From positions 8,671,219 to 8,735,218 of the forward strand of contig NC_064444.1 of NCBI RefSeq assembly GCF_023343835.1: a stretch of 64,000 nucleotides of DNA, written 5' to 3'. Below, piece by piece: positions 24,166-43,198 of this stretch. The notes beneath the pieces were generated by a model. It was not told the origin of the DNA and searched no databases. It saw nothing but the letters and a program-made list of their open reading frames with translations. Within the stretch, counting starts at the first letter, position 1. Each line of letters starts with the position of its first letter. The position numbers and the translations under genes were made by a program. The DNA is from Lagopus muta (taxonomy: Eukaryota; Chordata; Aves; Galliformes; Phasianidae).

Positions 24166-26022
24166 GTGTCCAAGGGAATATTGTCAAATATATTGAAATG
24201 TACAAGAAGTTATGTTTACTGAATATGTCATAGATGTCACAGAATGTTGTCAGTTCCTTCTGCTCTTCCTTTCTGAGAGTGTCCTTGGTTGTCATTCTTC
24301 CAGCCCTCCTGTGAGGGTAAGAGCATCCGTCACAAACCAGCCGTGGGATCACAAGTGTTTTCCTGTTCTGTAAACTGTTACAAATACTGGAGCTGCAGGC
24401 AGAACGTTCAGCTGCAAGCTGGAACAGTGGCTGCCTCTAAATTTGACTTGTTTGGCTTTTCTTGTAAGTGTATGTGCTATGGTAGGCCTACAGGGTAAGA
24501 AATTATACCTCAGGATTCATTTATCAAATACTCTCACAGCACTGGCATTATTCAGTATTGCTCCTTCCATTTTCTTCATATTACAGTGCACACATTAGCG
24601 GTGAGATGAAAATACAACCCTTACTCTTGTTTGAATTTGTTCGGTATTACTTTACTGTATTCTCCCTTCTTTATCACATGCCGTTTGCTGTTTCTGAAGC
24701 ACAGGAAGTTCTATATGATTGATTGAATTGATTGATTAAAGCTGTAGTGGGAGATGAGTGGGGTAGTAAAGCAGCAGGAAATCTTCCCCCTGCCCTTTGC
24801 TTGAGGTATTTCAAGTAATGCGTCCTCTTTTCTGAGAAATCTGACTGGCTTTCAGGCTGCAGAGAACGGGTTGCAGTCTGTTTGGCTGAGTGTCCCAGCT
24901 TGTGTTCATTAGGGTAAGGCTGGAACTCCACTGTTTCATTTTCAGCATGAAGATTTAAAAACTGGGTTAAAGCATGGTTGTCCCATCTTTTGGCTAGCCT
25001 GAGCCACACTGACCCAGTTGGAATTGCCACGGGCTGCATAGAAAATATACAATGAACGTAATGCATATAAGTAAAAAAACCTTCCACTGCTATGTATTTT
25101 TCATTAAAACATCAAAAATAGAGGGGAACAAAGGCATCAAACAAGAGGGATATTTGACTGTGCTGTTGTGCAACTAATGCATCATGCAGGTGTAACGTAC
25201 GTGTAACTGCATCTAAGGGAACATTCTTGCAAGGTTGAAGCATGGAATTCCATCCTTGAGATATATCAAGTTTTCTCTACACTTTTTCTTCTTTTATTAC
25301 TGTCATTTTCACAGTAGTTCATAGTCTGTTTCAAAGTCTGTGCCAGCTGAATTATTTCCTTTTACTGCCGTGAACTTTGAGCAGTCTAGCTGTGCTGTAA
25401 AAAGCATGAATTAATCTGTTACCAGAGTCTTTTGATTTAGCTTACATTTTGCATCTACTTTTTAATATCCTTAACATAACATTACTTATAATATCCTGCT
25501 CTTAGAGGACAACTAGGGAAGGCTGTACACTTCTCTTGCTTTTTTCTCAAATTTACAAGGAAAGCACTGTAATAGCAGATATTCCTTGTGATATGTTGAG
25601 GTGTATTTACATCTGGTCATACATGTAACTGATTCTAAGGGAATATTCTCGAAACTTTGAAGCATGGAATTCCATCCTCTTGCATCAGAAAGAAGAAACC
25701 TTTGCCTTGTCATGCTCAGAGCAGAGAATTTCAGTCCCACAAAGCTGGGATGAGATCTATGGAACTAAACGACGTGGCCCGCTTCCTCAGTTGTAGTGGC
25801 ACTCAGGAGACAAGGGTTTGTTTATTGATTTATTGGTTGTGCTTCTGGTTTCCTGGAAGGATGCAGGCAAATCCTTTCACTTCCTCGGACCTCAGTTCCA
25901 CTGCCTGTAGAATAATTATGCTGATCTTGTTCGTCAGCGGTCCTGAAATCTTCTCTTGATGATTTCTGGATTGCTAAATTGCAAATTTCAGGCTTTTTCT
26001 CTTTCTTTCTTATTGTTTACAG
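24166..26022. other. CES-B interval between terminal exons, no gene seen
   Basis: Near-identical to 10632-12488 of unit A, with the same short dispersed block and internal direct repeat. No coding exon is supported. Confidence 0.55.
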
Positions 26023-26212
26023 GAATCCTAATGGGGAAGGCCTGGCTGAATGGCCATTGCGTAATCTAAATGAAGAATGCTTGGAGATAAATCTAAGACA
26101 AAGGAAAGCCAGAAAGCTGAAGGAGAAGAAGGGAGACTTCTGGGAAAAGGTGATGTTTGAAAAGCCAACTAGGAAAAGAATGGGAAACAAGAAAGCTCAT
26201 CTAGAGCTATAA
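26023..26212 (+). CDS. Alternative or orphan terminal carboxylesterase exon 13b, unit B
   Basis: Same length (190 nt), acceptor and frame as exon 13b of unit A, again ending HLEL and TAA. The reading frame is intact, which argues for either recent duplication or use. Joined to exon 12 of CES-B it would give a 555-residue protein. Confidence 0.8.
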
Positions 26213-26537
26213 TTTACTGTCTAAACATGCATAATAGGCATAGTATTTAGGATTGCAAGAGGAATTATTTGAAATACTTTTGAGGTCAAAATAACGTGTC
26301 CCTTCCGTTCACCTTTTCTTTGCAGTTCTCCTATTTACCCTTATTCGCTGTAATTAGGGCAGTGGATCGATTTCCACTTTGTGACCCTTTGCTTTTCCCT
26401 CGGTTCCCTCTGTGTCCACAAGAGAAGCCTCCCCTATTAATACAGTTAACAGATCTGTCTGCTCCTCAGGCTTTGCTGCAGCTTTGCCATTGCTGAGGAA
26501 GAATCTGGCAGCAATGTTGTGTTAATCGAGTTCAATC

Positions 26538-26543
26538 AATAAA
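26538..26543 (+). terminator. Polyadenylation signal for exon 13b, unit B
   Basis: AATAAA followed by a GT-rich stretch, equivalent to 13004 in unit A. Confidence 0.65.
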
Positions 26544-29016
26544 GAGGTGTTTTGCAAGTAAAACTGTCTTTCTCGTGTCAGAGATACGTGTGATGCTCCT
26601 GAGGTTTTGTTCTGATTCACACACAGAAATGTCCTCTGAACTTTTTAAGGACAGTTCTGTTGTGTGACTGAGTTTTACAACTGAGATAGCAGTACATTTC
26701 TGACGGTTGCAGTACCTCGTCTGGAGCAGTGGTGCAGTGCTGGACTTCAGATTGCTCGTAGATCTTAGGAAAGGAGAGAAACAGTCTCCGCTGCCCTGAG
26801 CTTCTTTCTTTTTATTGAGCAACAACTGCCTCAGAAGGATCAGGCGTGGTAGCATTAGCTTTGTGCTTTCTGTGTTTTCCATGGTGCTTTATTTACACGG
26901 CGCTCTAGGCTGTGCTCTGTGCCGTCTCTCAGTCCCAGTGTCTCTTAGCACTGGGTCACAGGCCTTCATTGCTGGCACTGGAGAGAGACTTCATTTACCG
27001 GAATTACTCCAGCGCCCATTTCAGCTTGGACTGCCAAGAACAAGCCTGGATCGCAGCATTTCAGCATTGCTTCTCATGTGTTACTCTGAGGCTGCTCCAG
27101 CTGTGCCAGCCGTCTTGCTGACCATTCTGCTACCTTCCAGCAGCATGGTGCAGCTATGTGGAAGGTATGGGCGCTACTCCTTTCTTTCCTTCCCTTGCCT
27201 GTCTTTAATCTCCCTTCTGTAGCTCTGCAGGAATGTAAGATTGTTCCCAGCTTCTCATATCCTACTGTTACTCTCCGGCCATCTCTTCTTTCTGAATTAA
27301 AATAAAACAACAAACACCTAAATAAGGAAGCGACCCCTCTTTAAATGCAGATTTCTGAACATTTCTACCCTATAGAGTTGAATCCAAATGTCTTTGTGGG
27401 CTCTCTTTTAGCTATGTGCCCATAAACATGAGGCTTGTCTCTATTTTTCAGCGATTGAAATCAAGGCAGGTAGCAGTGCATTAGGGTGCGGGAGGCATTG
27501 TTCACTGATTGAACGTAAACTGCAAAATGCTCTCCATTAAAATGAAATGCCAGGCAGCATCCAAGAATTCCACTTCCCAGGTATGTAGCACTGTTTCCAG
27601 ATTCCACTATTTTAGTTTATGCCACTTAGAGTAAGGGTCTCCACATTTGCAGACGTCTAAGTCCAGTTGCTAGATCCTTCGGCCTGGTAGGCTTGGTAGC
27701 CAAGGTGGTAAAGATCTAGGTCCAATCTGTTTATTTTATTACGTGAGTGAGATCAGCAGAGTGTACAGATAGCGTTTGCACAAGGAGTAATTTCAGCATG
27801 GCAGCTACCTTTGGCTTCAAGTTGGATATCATCTTCTTTATGGATGGGATGAAAATGGGGTAGGGGTTCAGACATTTTGCAGAATGTGCACATGAGCAGA
27901 AAAAAGGGAGTGCAGCAGAGAAAGGTGGAAGAGTAAAGTTAGAAAGGCAGAATAGTGAATGAAGGGGAACTGTGCCCAGTCACTCCCTGAGCGTTCCAGT
28001 TTAGTTTCCCACGTTTGCCCACATGCGTTGGGTGTGGAATAAAGCATTGTTTCTGAATACATAAACAGAGCTTTAGCACAAGGGACTACTGTGTGCTTAA
28101 GACATTGTGTAGAACTACTCTAATACTGGATTTGGGGCACACAGAGCTGAAAAAAAGTGAGTCACTAAAATAATCTACAGAAATGCTGTCTCTGACAACT
28201 GAGAATTATTTTCATGACATGTGATTACAAAACAGGCTTACAAGGGAAAGATCTATTGACACTGGCCAAAAAAAGATAAAAAGAATAAAAAAGAGCCAAG
28301 AAAAGAGTCAGAGCCTGGAAACAAAAATCAAACACAGCCACCTAGTTACAGAATGGCAATCTACTTCTATTCAGCATTTCTTACTGATAGATGCGAGTTC
28401 ACATGGAAGTAAAGCCTCCTGATGTTTCAGTGGGATTAAAAGCGTTCCTACCGCTCAAAGTGTTGCATACGGCTCCTGTACTGCAGTTGTGGAGAAAACC
28501 TGTCTTAGCTGTTGCAAAACTCGTGTATGGTGAGATACCAGCCAAACATTTCTGAATGCACAGGACTGAGTGGCGGGTGGAGCGCTGACCCTGCAGGAAA
28601 AGCTAGGATCTTTCCTGTACTGCTTTTGTCAAGAAGTGTGCATGAGTAGGAGAGTTTTCCGGGTCTGTTCTCTGTGTAGTGAAAGTAAGTGCTGACTTAA
28701 TTGTTAAAGACGGCAATGGTAACGGTTCTGCAGCAGCAAGAATCTGCTGGTGTTCTGAGGACTGCTTCCAGTGCTTCTTTAAGCAAATCCCTGCTGCGTG
28801 AAGTGCTGTGAAGAGCAGTTATAAAGAGCCCTGGGCAGCTGGTGTGAGACTTGTGGGGCCGTTCTGCACAGCCCAAGGTTCCCCTATTCCCATGTACAGA
28901 TAAGCTGCATTACGCTCCCCTTGGAGCAGTGCCATGCTGTCATGACAGTTGTTCAAGGCTGGTCCCGGCCGATTCGGTTCACAGCTTGAGCACTGCTTTC
29001 CTTATCCCTGTTTGCA
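26544..29016. other. Intergenic flank between unit B and CES-C, no gene seen
   Basis: Equivalent to the flank upstream of CES-B but about 370 bp shorter. The segment between 'ttctgaatta' at about 27299 and the A-rich tract is missing relative to A and B. The deletion ends share a gaRtta microhomology. Confidence 0.6.
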
Positions 29017-29047
29017 TTGCGCAACAGCTTTACTGACAGAGTATAAA
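29017..29047 (+). promoter_or_regulatory. CES-C core promoter: C/EBP palindrome and TATA box
   Basis: TTGCGCAA at 29017-29024 and TATAAA at 29042-29047. The start codon is at 29107. Confidence 0.75.
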
Positions 29048-29106
29048 GGCAGCGCACAGAGTCGATCAGGGTGTGAGTAGGCTGCAGAGTGGCAACTGAG
29101 AAGAAC

Positions 29107-37195
<8,089 letters not shown>

Positions 37196-37386
37196 GAGCT
37201 GCAGAGGATACATTTTCCTTTTACAGTCTGAAGTAAGGTCAACAGCAATTTGTCAGAATGCCGATTTTAACCTTGACTTTCTAACTCACTAATGTGTAGT
37301 TTGTTGTCATGATCGCAGGAAAACTACCCTTGATTCTCTCCCTCAGTGAACAGAGAGTTTCAGGGGAAGTGCAAGATGCTCATGGA

Positions 37387-37392
37387 AATAAA
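37387..37392 (+). terminator. Polyadenylation signal for exon 13a of CES-C
   Basis: AATAAA at the position equivalent to 10383 in unit A. Confidence 0.6.
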
Positions 37393-37444
37393 AATCAGTG
37401 ATGAAGCAAGCGGGGGAAAAAAAAGTCTCTCAGGTTCAAACAGA

Positions 37445-37636
37445 CCCGAGAGGGTGGTGGCACACAGGAACAGGTTGCCCAAGGAGGTTGTGGATGCCCC
37501 ATCCCTGGAGGCATTCAAGGCCAGGCTGGATTGGGCTCTGGGAAGCCTGGTCCAGGTGACCCTGCACATAGCAGGGGGGTTGAAACTAGATGATCATTGT
37601 GGTCCCTTTCAACCCAGGCCATTCTGTGATTCTGTG
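37445..37636 (+). mobile_element. CR1 LINE 3'-end fragment, unit C
   Basis: Third copy of the duplicated CR1 3' remnant, at the same position relative to the gene as in A and B. Confidence 0.85.
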
Positions 37637-39493
37637 GTGTCCAAGGGAATATTGTCAAATATATTGAAATGTACAAGAAGTTATGTTTACTGAATATGTC
37701 ATAGATGTCACAGAATGTTGTCAGTTCCTTCTGCTCTTCCTTTCTGAGAGTGTCCTTGGTTGTCATTCTTCCAGCCCTCCTGTGAGGGTAAGAGCATCCG
37801 TCACAAACCAGCCGTGGGATCACAAGTGTTTTCCTGTTCTGTAAACTGTTACAAATACTGGAGCTGCAGGCAGAACGTTCAGCTGCAAGCTGGAACAGTG
37901 GCTGCCTCTAAATTTGACTTGTTTGGCTTTTCTTGTAAGTGTATGTGCTATGGTAGGCCTACAGGGTAAGAAATTATACCTCAGGATTCATTTATCAAAT
38001 ACTCTCACAGCACTGGCATTATTCAGTATTGCTCCTTCCATTTTCTTCATATTACAGTGCACACATTAGCGGTGAGATGAAAATACAACCCTTACTCTTG
38101 TTTGAATTTGTTCGGTATTACTTTACTGTATTCTCCCTTCTTTATCACGTGCCGTTTGCTGTTTCTGAAGCACAGGAAGTTCTATATGATTGATTGAATT
38201 GATTGATTAAAGCTGTAGTGGGAGATGAGTGGGGTAGTAAAGCAGCAGGAAATCTTCCCCCTGCCCTTTGCTTGAGGTATTTCAAGTAATGCGTCCTCTT
38301 TTCTGAGAAATCTGACTGGCTTTCAGGCTGCAGAGAACGGGTTGCAGTCTGTTTGGCTGAGTGTCCCAGCTTGTGTTCATTAGGGTAAGGCTGGAACTCC
38401 ACTGTTTCATTTTCAGCATGAAGATTTAAAAACTGGGTTAAAGCATGGTTGTCCCATCTTTTGGCTAGCCTGAGCCACACTGAGCCAGTTGGAATTGCCA
38501 CGGGCTGCATAGAAAATATACAATGAACGTAATGCATATAAGTAAAAAAACCTTCCACTGCTATGTATTTTTCATTAAAACATCAAAAATAGAGGGGAAC
38601 AAAGGCATCAAACAAGAGGGATATTTGACTGTGCTGTTGTGCAACTAATGCATCATGCAGGTGTAACGTACGTGTAACTGCATCTAAGGGAACATTCTTG
38701 CAAGGTTGAAGCATGGAATTCCATCCTTGAGATATATCAAGTTTTCTCTACACTTTTTCTTCTTTTATTACTGTCATTTTCACAGTAGTTCATAGTCTGT
38801 TTCAAAGTCTGTGCCAGCTGAATTATTTCCTTTTACTGCCGTGAACTTTGAGCAGTCTAGCTGTGCTGTAAAAAGCATGAATTAATCTGTTACCAGAGTC
38901 TTTTGATTTAGCTTACATTTTGCATCTACTTTTTAATATCCTTAACATAACATTACTTATAATATCCTGCTCTTAGAGGACAACTAGGGAAGGCTGTACA
39001 CTTCTCTTGCTTTTTTCTCAAATTTACAAGGAAAGCACTGTAATAGCAGATATTCCTTGTGATATGTTGAGGTGTATTTACATCTGGTCATACATGTAAC
39101 TGATTCTAAGGGAATATTCTCGAAACTTTGAAGCATGGAATTCCATCCTCTTGCATCAGAAAGAAGAAACCTTTGCCTTGTCATGCTCAGAGCAGAGAAT
39201 TTCAGTCCCACAAAGCTGGGATGAGATCTATGGAACTAAACGACGTGGCCCGCTTCCTCAGTTGTAGTGGCACTCAGGAGACAAGGGTTTGTTTATTGAT
39301 TTATTGGTTGTGCTTCTGGTTTCCTGGAAGGATGCAGGCAAATCCTTTCACTTCCTCGGACCTCAGTTCCACTGCCTGTAGAATAATTATGCTGATCTTG
39401 TTCGTCAGCGGTCCTGAAATCTTCTCTTGATGATTTCTGGATTGCTAAATTGCAAATTTCAGGCTTTTTCTCTTTCTTTCTTATTGTTTACAG
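37637..39493. other. CES-C interval between terminal exons, no gene seen
   Basis: Near-identical to the same interval in units A and B. No coding exon is supported. Confidence 0.55.
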
Positions 39494-39683
39494 GAATCCT
39501 AATGGGGAAGGCCTGGCTGAATGGCCATTGCGTAATCTAAATGAAGAATGCTTGGAGATAAATCTAAGACAAAGGAAAGCCAGAAAGCTGAAGGAGAAGA
39601 AGGGAGATTTCTGGGAAAAGGTGATGTTTGAAAAGCCAACTAGGAAAAGAATGGGAAACAAGAAAGCTCATCTAGAGCTATAA
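39494..39683 (+). CDS. Alternative or orphan terminal carboxylesterase exon 13b, unit C
   Basis: 190 nt, the same acceptor and phase as in A and B, ending HLEL and TAA. It is the last 13b exon in the window; CES-D has none downstream. Confidence 0.8.
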
Positions 39684-40008
39684 TTTACTGTCTAAACATG
39701 CATAATAGGCATAGTATTTAGGATTGCAAGAGGAATTATTTGAAATACTTTTGAGGACAAAATAACGTGTCCCTTCCGTTCACCTTTTCTTTGCAGTTCT
39801 CCTATTTACCCTTATTCGCTGTAATTAGGGCAGTGGATCGATTTCCACTTTGTGACCCTTTGCTTTTCCCTCGGTTCCCTCTGTGTCCACAAGAGAAGCC
39901 TCCCCTATTAATACAGTTAACAGATCTGTCTGCTCCTCAGGCTTTGCTGCAGCTTTGCCATTGCTGAGGAAGAATCTGGCAGCAATGTTGTGTTAATCGA
40001 GTTCAATC

Positions 40009-40014
40009 AATAAA
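40009..40014 (+). terminator. Polyadenylation signal for exon 13b, unit C
   Basis: AATAAA plus a GT-rich downstream stretch, equivalent to 13004. Confidence 0.65.
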
Positions 40015-41300
40015 GAGGTGTTTTGCAAGTAAAACTGTCTTTCTCGTGTCAGAGATACGTGTGATGCTCCTGAGGTTTTGGTCTGATTCACACACAGAAA
40101 TGTCCTCTGAGCTTTTTAAGGACAGTTCTGTTGTGTGACTGAGTTTTACAACTGAGATAGCAGTACATTTCTGACGGTTGCAGTACCTCGTCTGGAGCAG
40201 TGGTGCAGTGCTGGACTTCAGATTGCTCGTAGATCTTAGGAAAGGAGAGAAACAGTCTCCGCTGCCCTGAGCTTCTTTCTTTTTAATGAGCAACAACTGC
40301 CTCAGAAGGATCAGGCGTGGTAGCATTAGCTTTGTGCTTTCTGTGTTTTCCATGGTGCTTTATTTACACGGCGCTCTAGGCTGCGCTCTGTGCCGTCTCT
40401 CAGTCCCAGGGTCTCTTAGCACTGGGTCACAGGCCTTCATTGCTGGCACTGGAGAGAGACTTCATTTACCGGAATTACTCCAGCGCCCATTTCAGCTTGG
40501 ACTGCCAAGAACAAGCCTGGATCGCAGCATTTCAGCATTGCTTCTCATGTGTTACTCTGAGGCTGCTCCAGCTGTGCCAGCCGTCTTGCTGACCATTCTG
40601 CTACCTTCCAGCAGCATGGTGCAGCTATGTGGAAGGTATGGGCGCTACTCCTTTCTTTCCTTCCCTTGCCTGTCTTTAATCTCCCTTCTGTAGCTCTGCA
40701 GGAATGTAAGATTGTTCCCAGCTTCTCATATCCTACTGTTACTCTCCGGCCATCTCTTCTTTCTGAATTAAAAAAAAAATAACAAACACCTAAATAAGGA
40801 AGCGACCCCTCTTTAAATGCAGATTTCTGAACATTTCTACCCTATAGAGTTGAATCCAAATGTCTTTGTGGGCTCTCTTTTAGCTATGTGCCCATAAACA
40901 TGAGGCTTGTCTCTATTTTTCAGCGATTGAAATCAAGACAGGTAGCAGTGCATTAGGGTGCAGGAGGCATTGTTCACTGATTGAACGTAAACTGCAAAAT
41001 GCTCTCCATTAAAATGAAATGCCAGGCAGCATCCAAGAATTCCACTTCCCAGGTATGTAGCACTGTTTCCAGATTCCACTAGTTTAGTTTATGCCACTTA
41101 GAGTAAGGGTCTCCACATTTGCAGACGTCTAAGTCCAGTTGCTAGAACCTATGGCCTGGTAGGCTTGGTAGCCAAGGTGGTAAAGATCTAGGTCCAATCT
41201 GTTTATTTTATTACGTGAGTGAGATCAGCAGAGTGTACAGATAGCGTTTGCACAAGGAGTAATTTCAGCATGGCAGCTACCTTTGGCTTCAAGTTGGATA
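40015..41300. other. Intergenic flank between unit C and the rearranged flank of D, no gene seen
   Basis: Near-identical to the flank upstream of CES-C, including its missing segment of about 370 bp. No exon or RNA gene is recognised. Confidence 0.6.
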
Positions 41301-42650
41301 TCGATGTGGATGTGGATGTAGGGCTGAGACATTTTGCAGGATGTGCACATGAGCAGAAAAAAGAGAGTGCAACTGTGAATACAGAAGATATACTGAAATA
41401 TTTGTGGTGCTTAAGGACGTGGTTTAGTAAGCATGGTGGTCATGGATTGATGGTTGGACAAGATCAATTTCGTAGTGTTCCCCAACCTGAACAGTTCTAT
41501 GATTTTATGATTTTCTATGTGGATCTTGAAGAAACCTGTGTTTCTGTGCAAACTGATGTTAGGCCAATTTTCTTGGCATGAACTGTATTGAAGCAATTAA
41601 AAAAAAAGTCTCTCAAGGAACATCTATGTAACCCAAAAATAGACTAAAATGAAGCTAATGCCCACATTGCCTTTGAACTGCCAGCTGTTTGCTCTCTGTG
41701 CAGTCCACTTTAGTTTTTCACATTTTCCTACATGAGCTGTAAATCACACCTGTGCAGACATGAACAGAGCATTAGCACACAGGACCATTATGTGCTTAAT
41801 ACACTGTGTAGAACTGTCCTAATCACTGGGTTAGGGCATGTGGAACTGAAAAAGAGTGAGTGATTTTAAAGGCATATTTACAAAACAGGAATCCTAGGGC
41901 AAGATCTGCTGACATTTGTTTAAAAAAAAAAATAAAAAAATCAATCAAATCAAAGCCTGAGCTTGGAAAAGAAGTCAAATGCTGTCAGACTGTCACAACA
42001 GATTGGTAATCTATTTCTATTCAGTGTTTTGTTACTTTTCTTTCATGTCATGCTCAAGGATAAGTATGAGCTCACATGGAAGTAAAGCCTCCTCATGTTT
42101 CAGTGGGATTAAAAGCGTTCCTACCACTCAAATTGTTGCATACGGCTCCTGTACTGCAGTTGTGGAGAAAGCCTGTCTTAGCTGTTGCAAAACTCGTGTA
42201 TGGTGAGATACCAGCCAAACATTTCTGAATGCAGAGAGCTGAAAAAAAAGTGAGTCACTAAAATAATCTACAGAAATGCTGTCTCTGACAACTGAGAATT
42301 ATTTTCATGACATGTGATTACAAAACAGGCTTACAAGGGAAAGATCTATTGACACTGGCCAAAAAAAGATAAAAAGAATAAAAAAGAGCCAAGAAAAGAG
42401 TCAGAGCCTGGAAACAAAAATCAAACACAGCCACCTAGTTACAGAATGGCAATCTACTTCTATTCAGCATTTCTTACTGACAGATGCGAGTTCACATGGA
42501 AGTAAAGCCTCCTGATGTTTCAGTGGGATTAAAAGCGTTCCTACCACTCTATTGTTGCATACGGCTCCTGTACTGCAGCTGTGGAGAAAACCTGTCTTAG
42601 CTGTTGCAAAACTCGTGTATGGTGAGATACCAGCCAAACATTTCTGAATG
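41300..42650. repeat. Rearranged upstream flank of CES-D with a local duplication
   Basis: After 'ttggatatc' at about 41300 the sequence leaves the A-C type. It runs through a CR1-like stretch and then a diverged version of the common flank (about 41690-42235). At about 42235 the flank restarts ('gagagctgaaaa') and repeats about 415 bp in a version close to C. The stretch 'cgtgtatggtgagatacc' therefore occurs twice, once in each copy. This suggests unequal exchange between a diverged old flank and a young one. Confidence 0.75.
41405..41515 (+). mobile_element. Degenerate CR1 3' end upstream of CES-D
   Basis: The run 'gcatggtggtcatggattga', then 'tggttggacaagatcaattt' and a tail of ttctatgattttatgatt, resembles the 3' end and ATTCTATG repeats of an old CR1 copy on the + strand. 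It is absent from the other three units. Confidence 0.6.
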
Positions 42651-43108
42651 CACAGGACTGAGTGGCGGGTGGAGCGTTGACCCTGCAGGAAAAGCTAGGA
42701 TCTTTCCTGTACTGCTTTTGTCAAGAAGTGTGCATGAGTAGGAGAGTTTTCCGGGTTTGTTCTCTGTGTAGTGAAAGTAAGTGCTGACTTAATTGTTAAA
42801 GACGGCAATGGTAACGGTTCTGCAGCAGCAAGAATCTGCTGGTGTTCTGAGGACTGCTTCCAGTGCTTCTTTAAGCAAATCCCTGCTGCGTGAAGTGCTG
42901 TGAAGAGCAGTTATAAAGAGCCCTGGGCAGCTGGTGTGAGACTTGTGGGGCCGTTCTGCACAGCCCAAGGTTCCCCTATTCCCATGTACAGATAAGCTGC
43001 ATTACGCTCCCCTTGGAGCAGTGCCATGCTGTCATGACAGTTGTTCAAGGCTGGTCCCGGCCGATTCGGTTCACAGCTTGAGCACTGCTTTCCTTATCCC
43101 TGTTTGCA

Positions 43109-43139
43109 TTGCGCAACAGCTTTACTGACAGAGTATAAA
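43109..43139 (+). promoter_or_regulatory. CES-D core promoter: C/EBP palindrome and TATA box
   Basis: TTGCGCAA at 43109-43116 and TATAAA at 43134-43139. The start codon is at 43199. The promoter is intact in spite of the rearrangement about 450 bp upstream. Confidence 0.75.
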
Positions 43140-43198
43140 GGCAGCGCACAGAGTCGATCAGGGTGTGAGTAGGCTGCAGAGTGGCAACTGAGAAGAAC

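Larger units (their letters stand above)
13582..27115 (+). repeat. Tandem unit B of the carboxylesterase array
   Basis: Second unit, nearly identical to A over the 5' flank, exons 4-6 and 10-13 and the whole 3' flank. Intron 2 and exon 3, and the block intron 7 to intron 9, are of a different, diverged sequence type. Exon 3 and the intron 7-9 block match unit D. Intron 2 is B-specific. Sharp changes of similarity within one unit indicate conversion or unequal exchange between copies. Confidence 0.95.
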
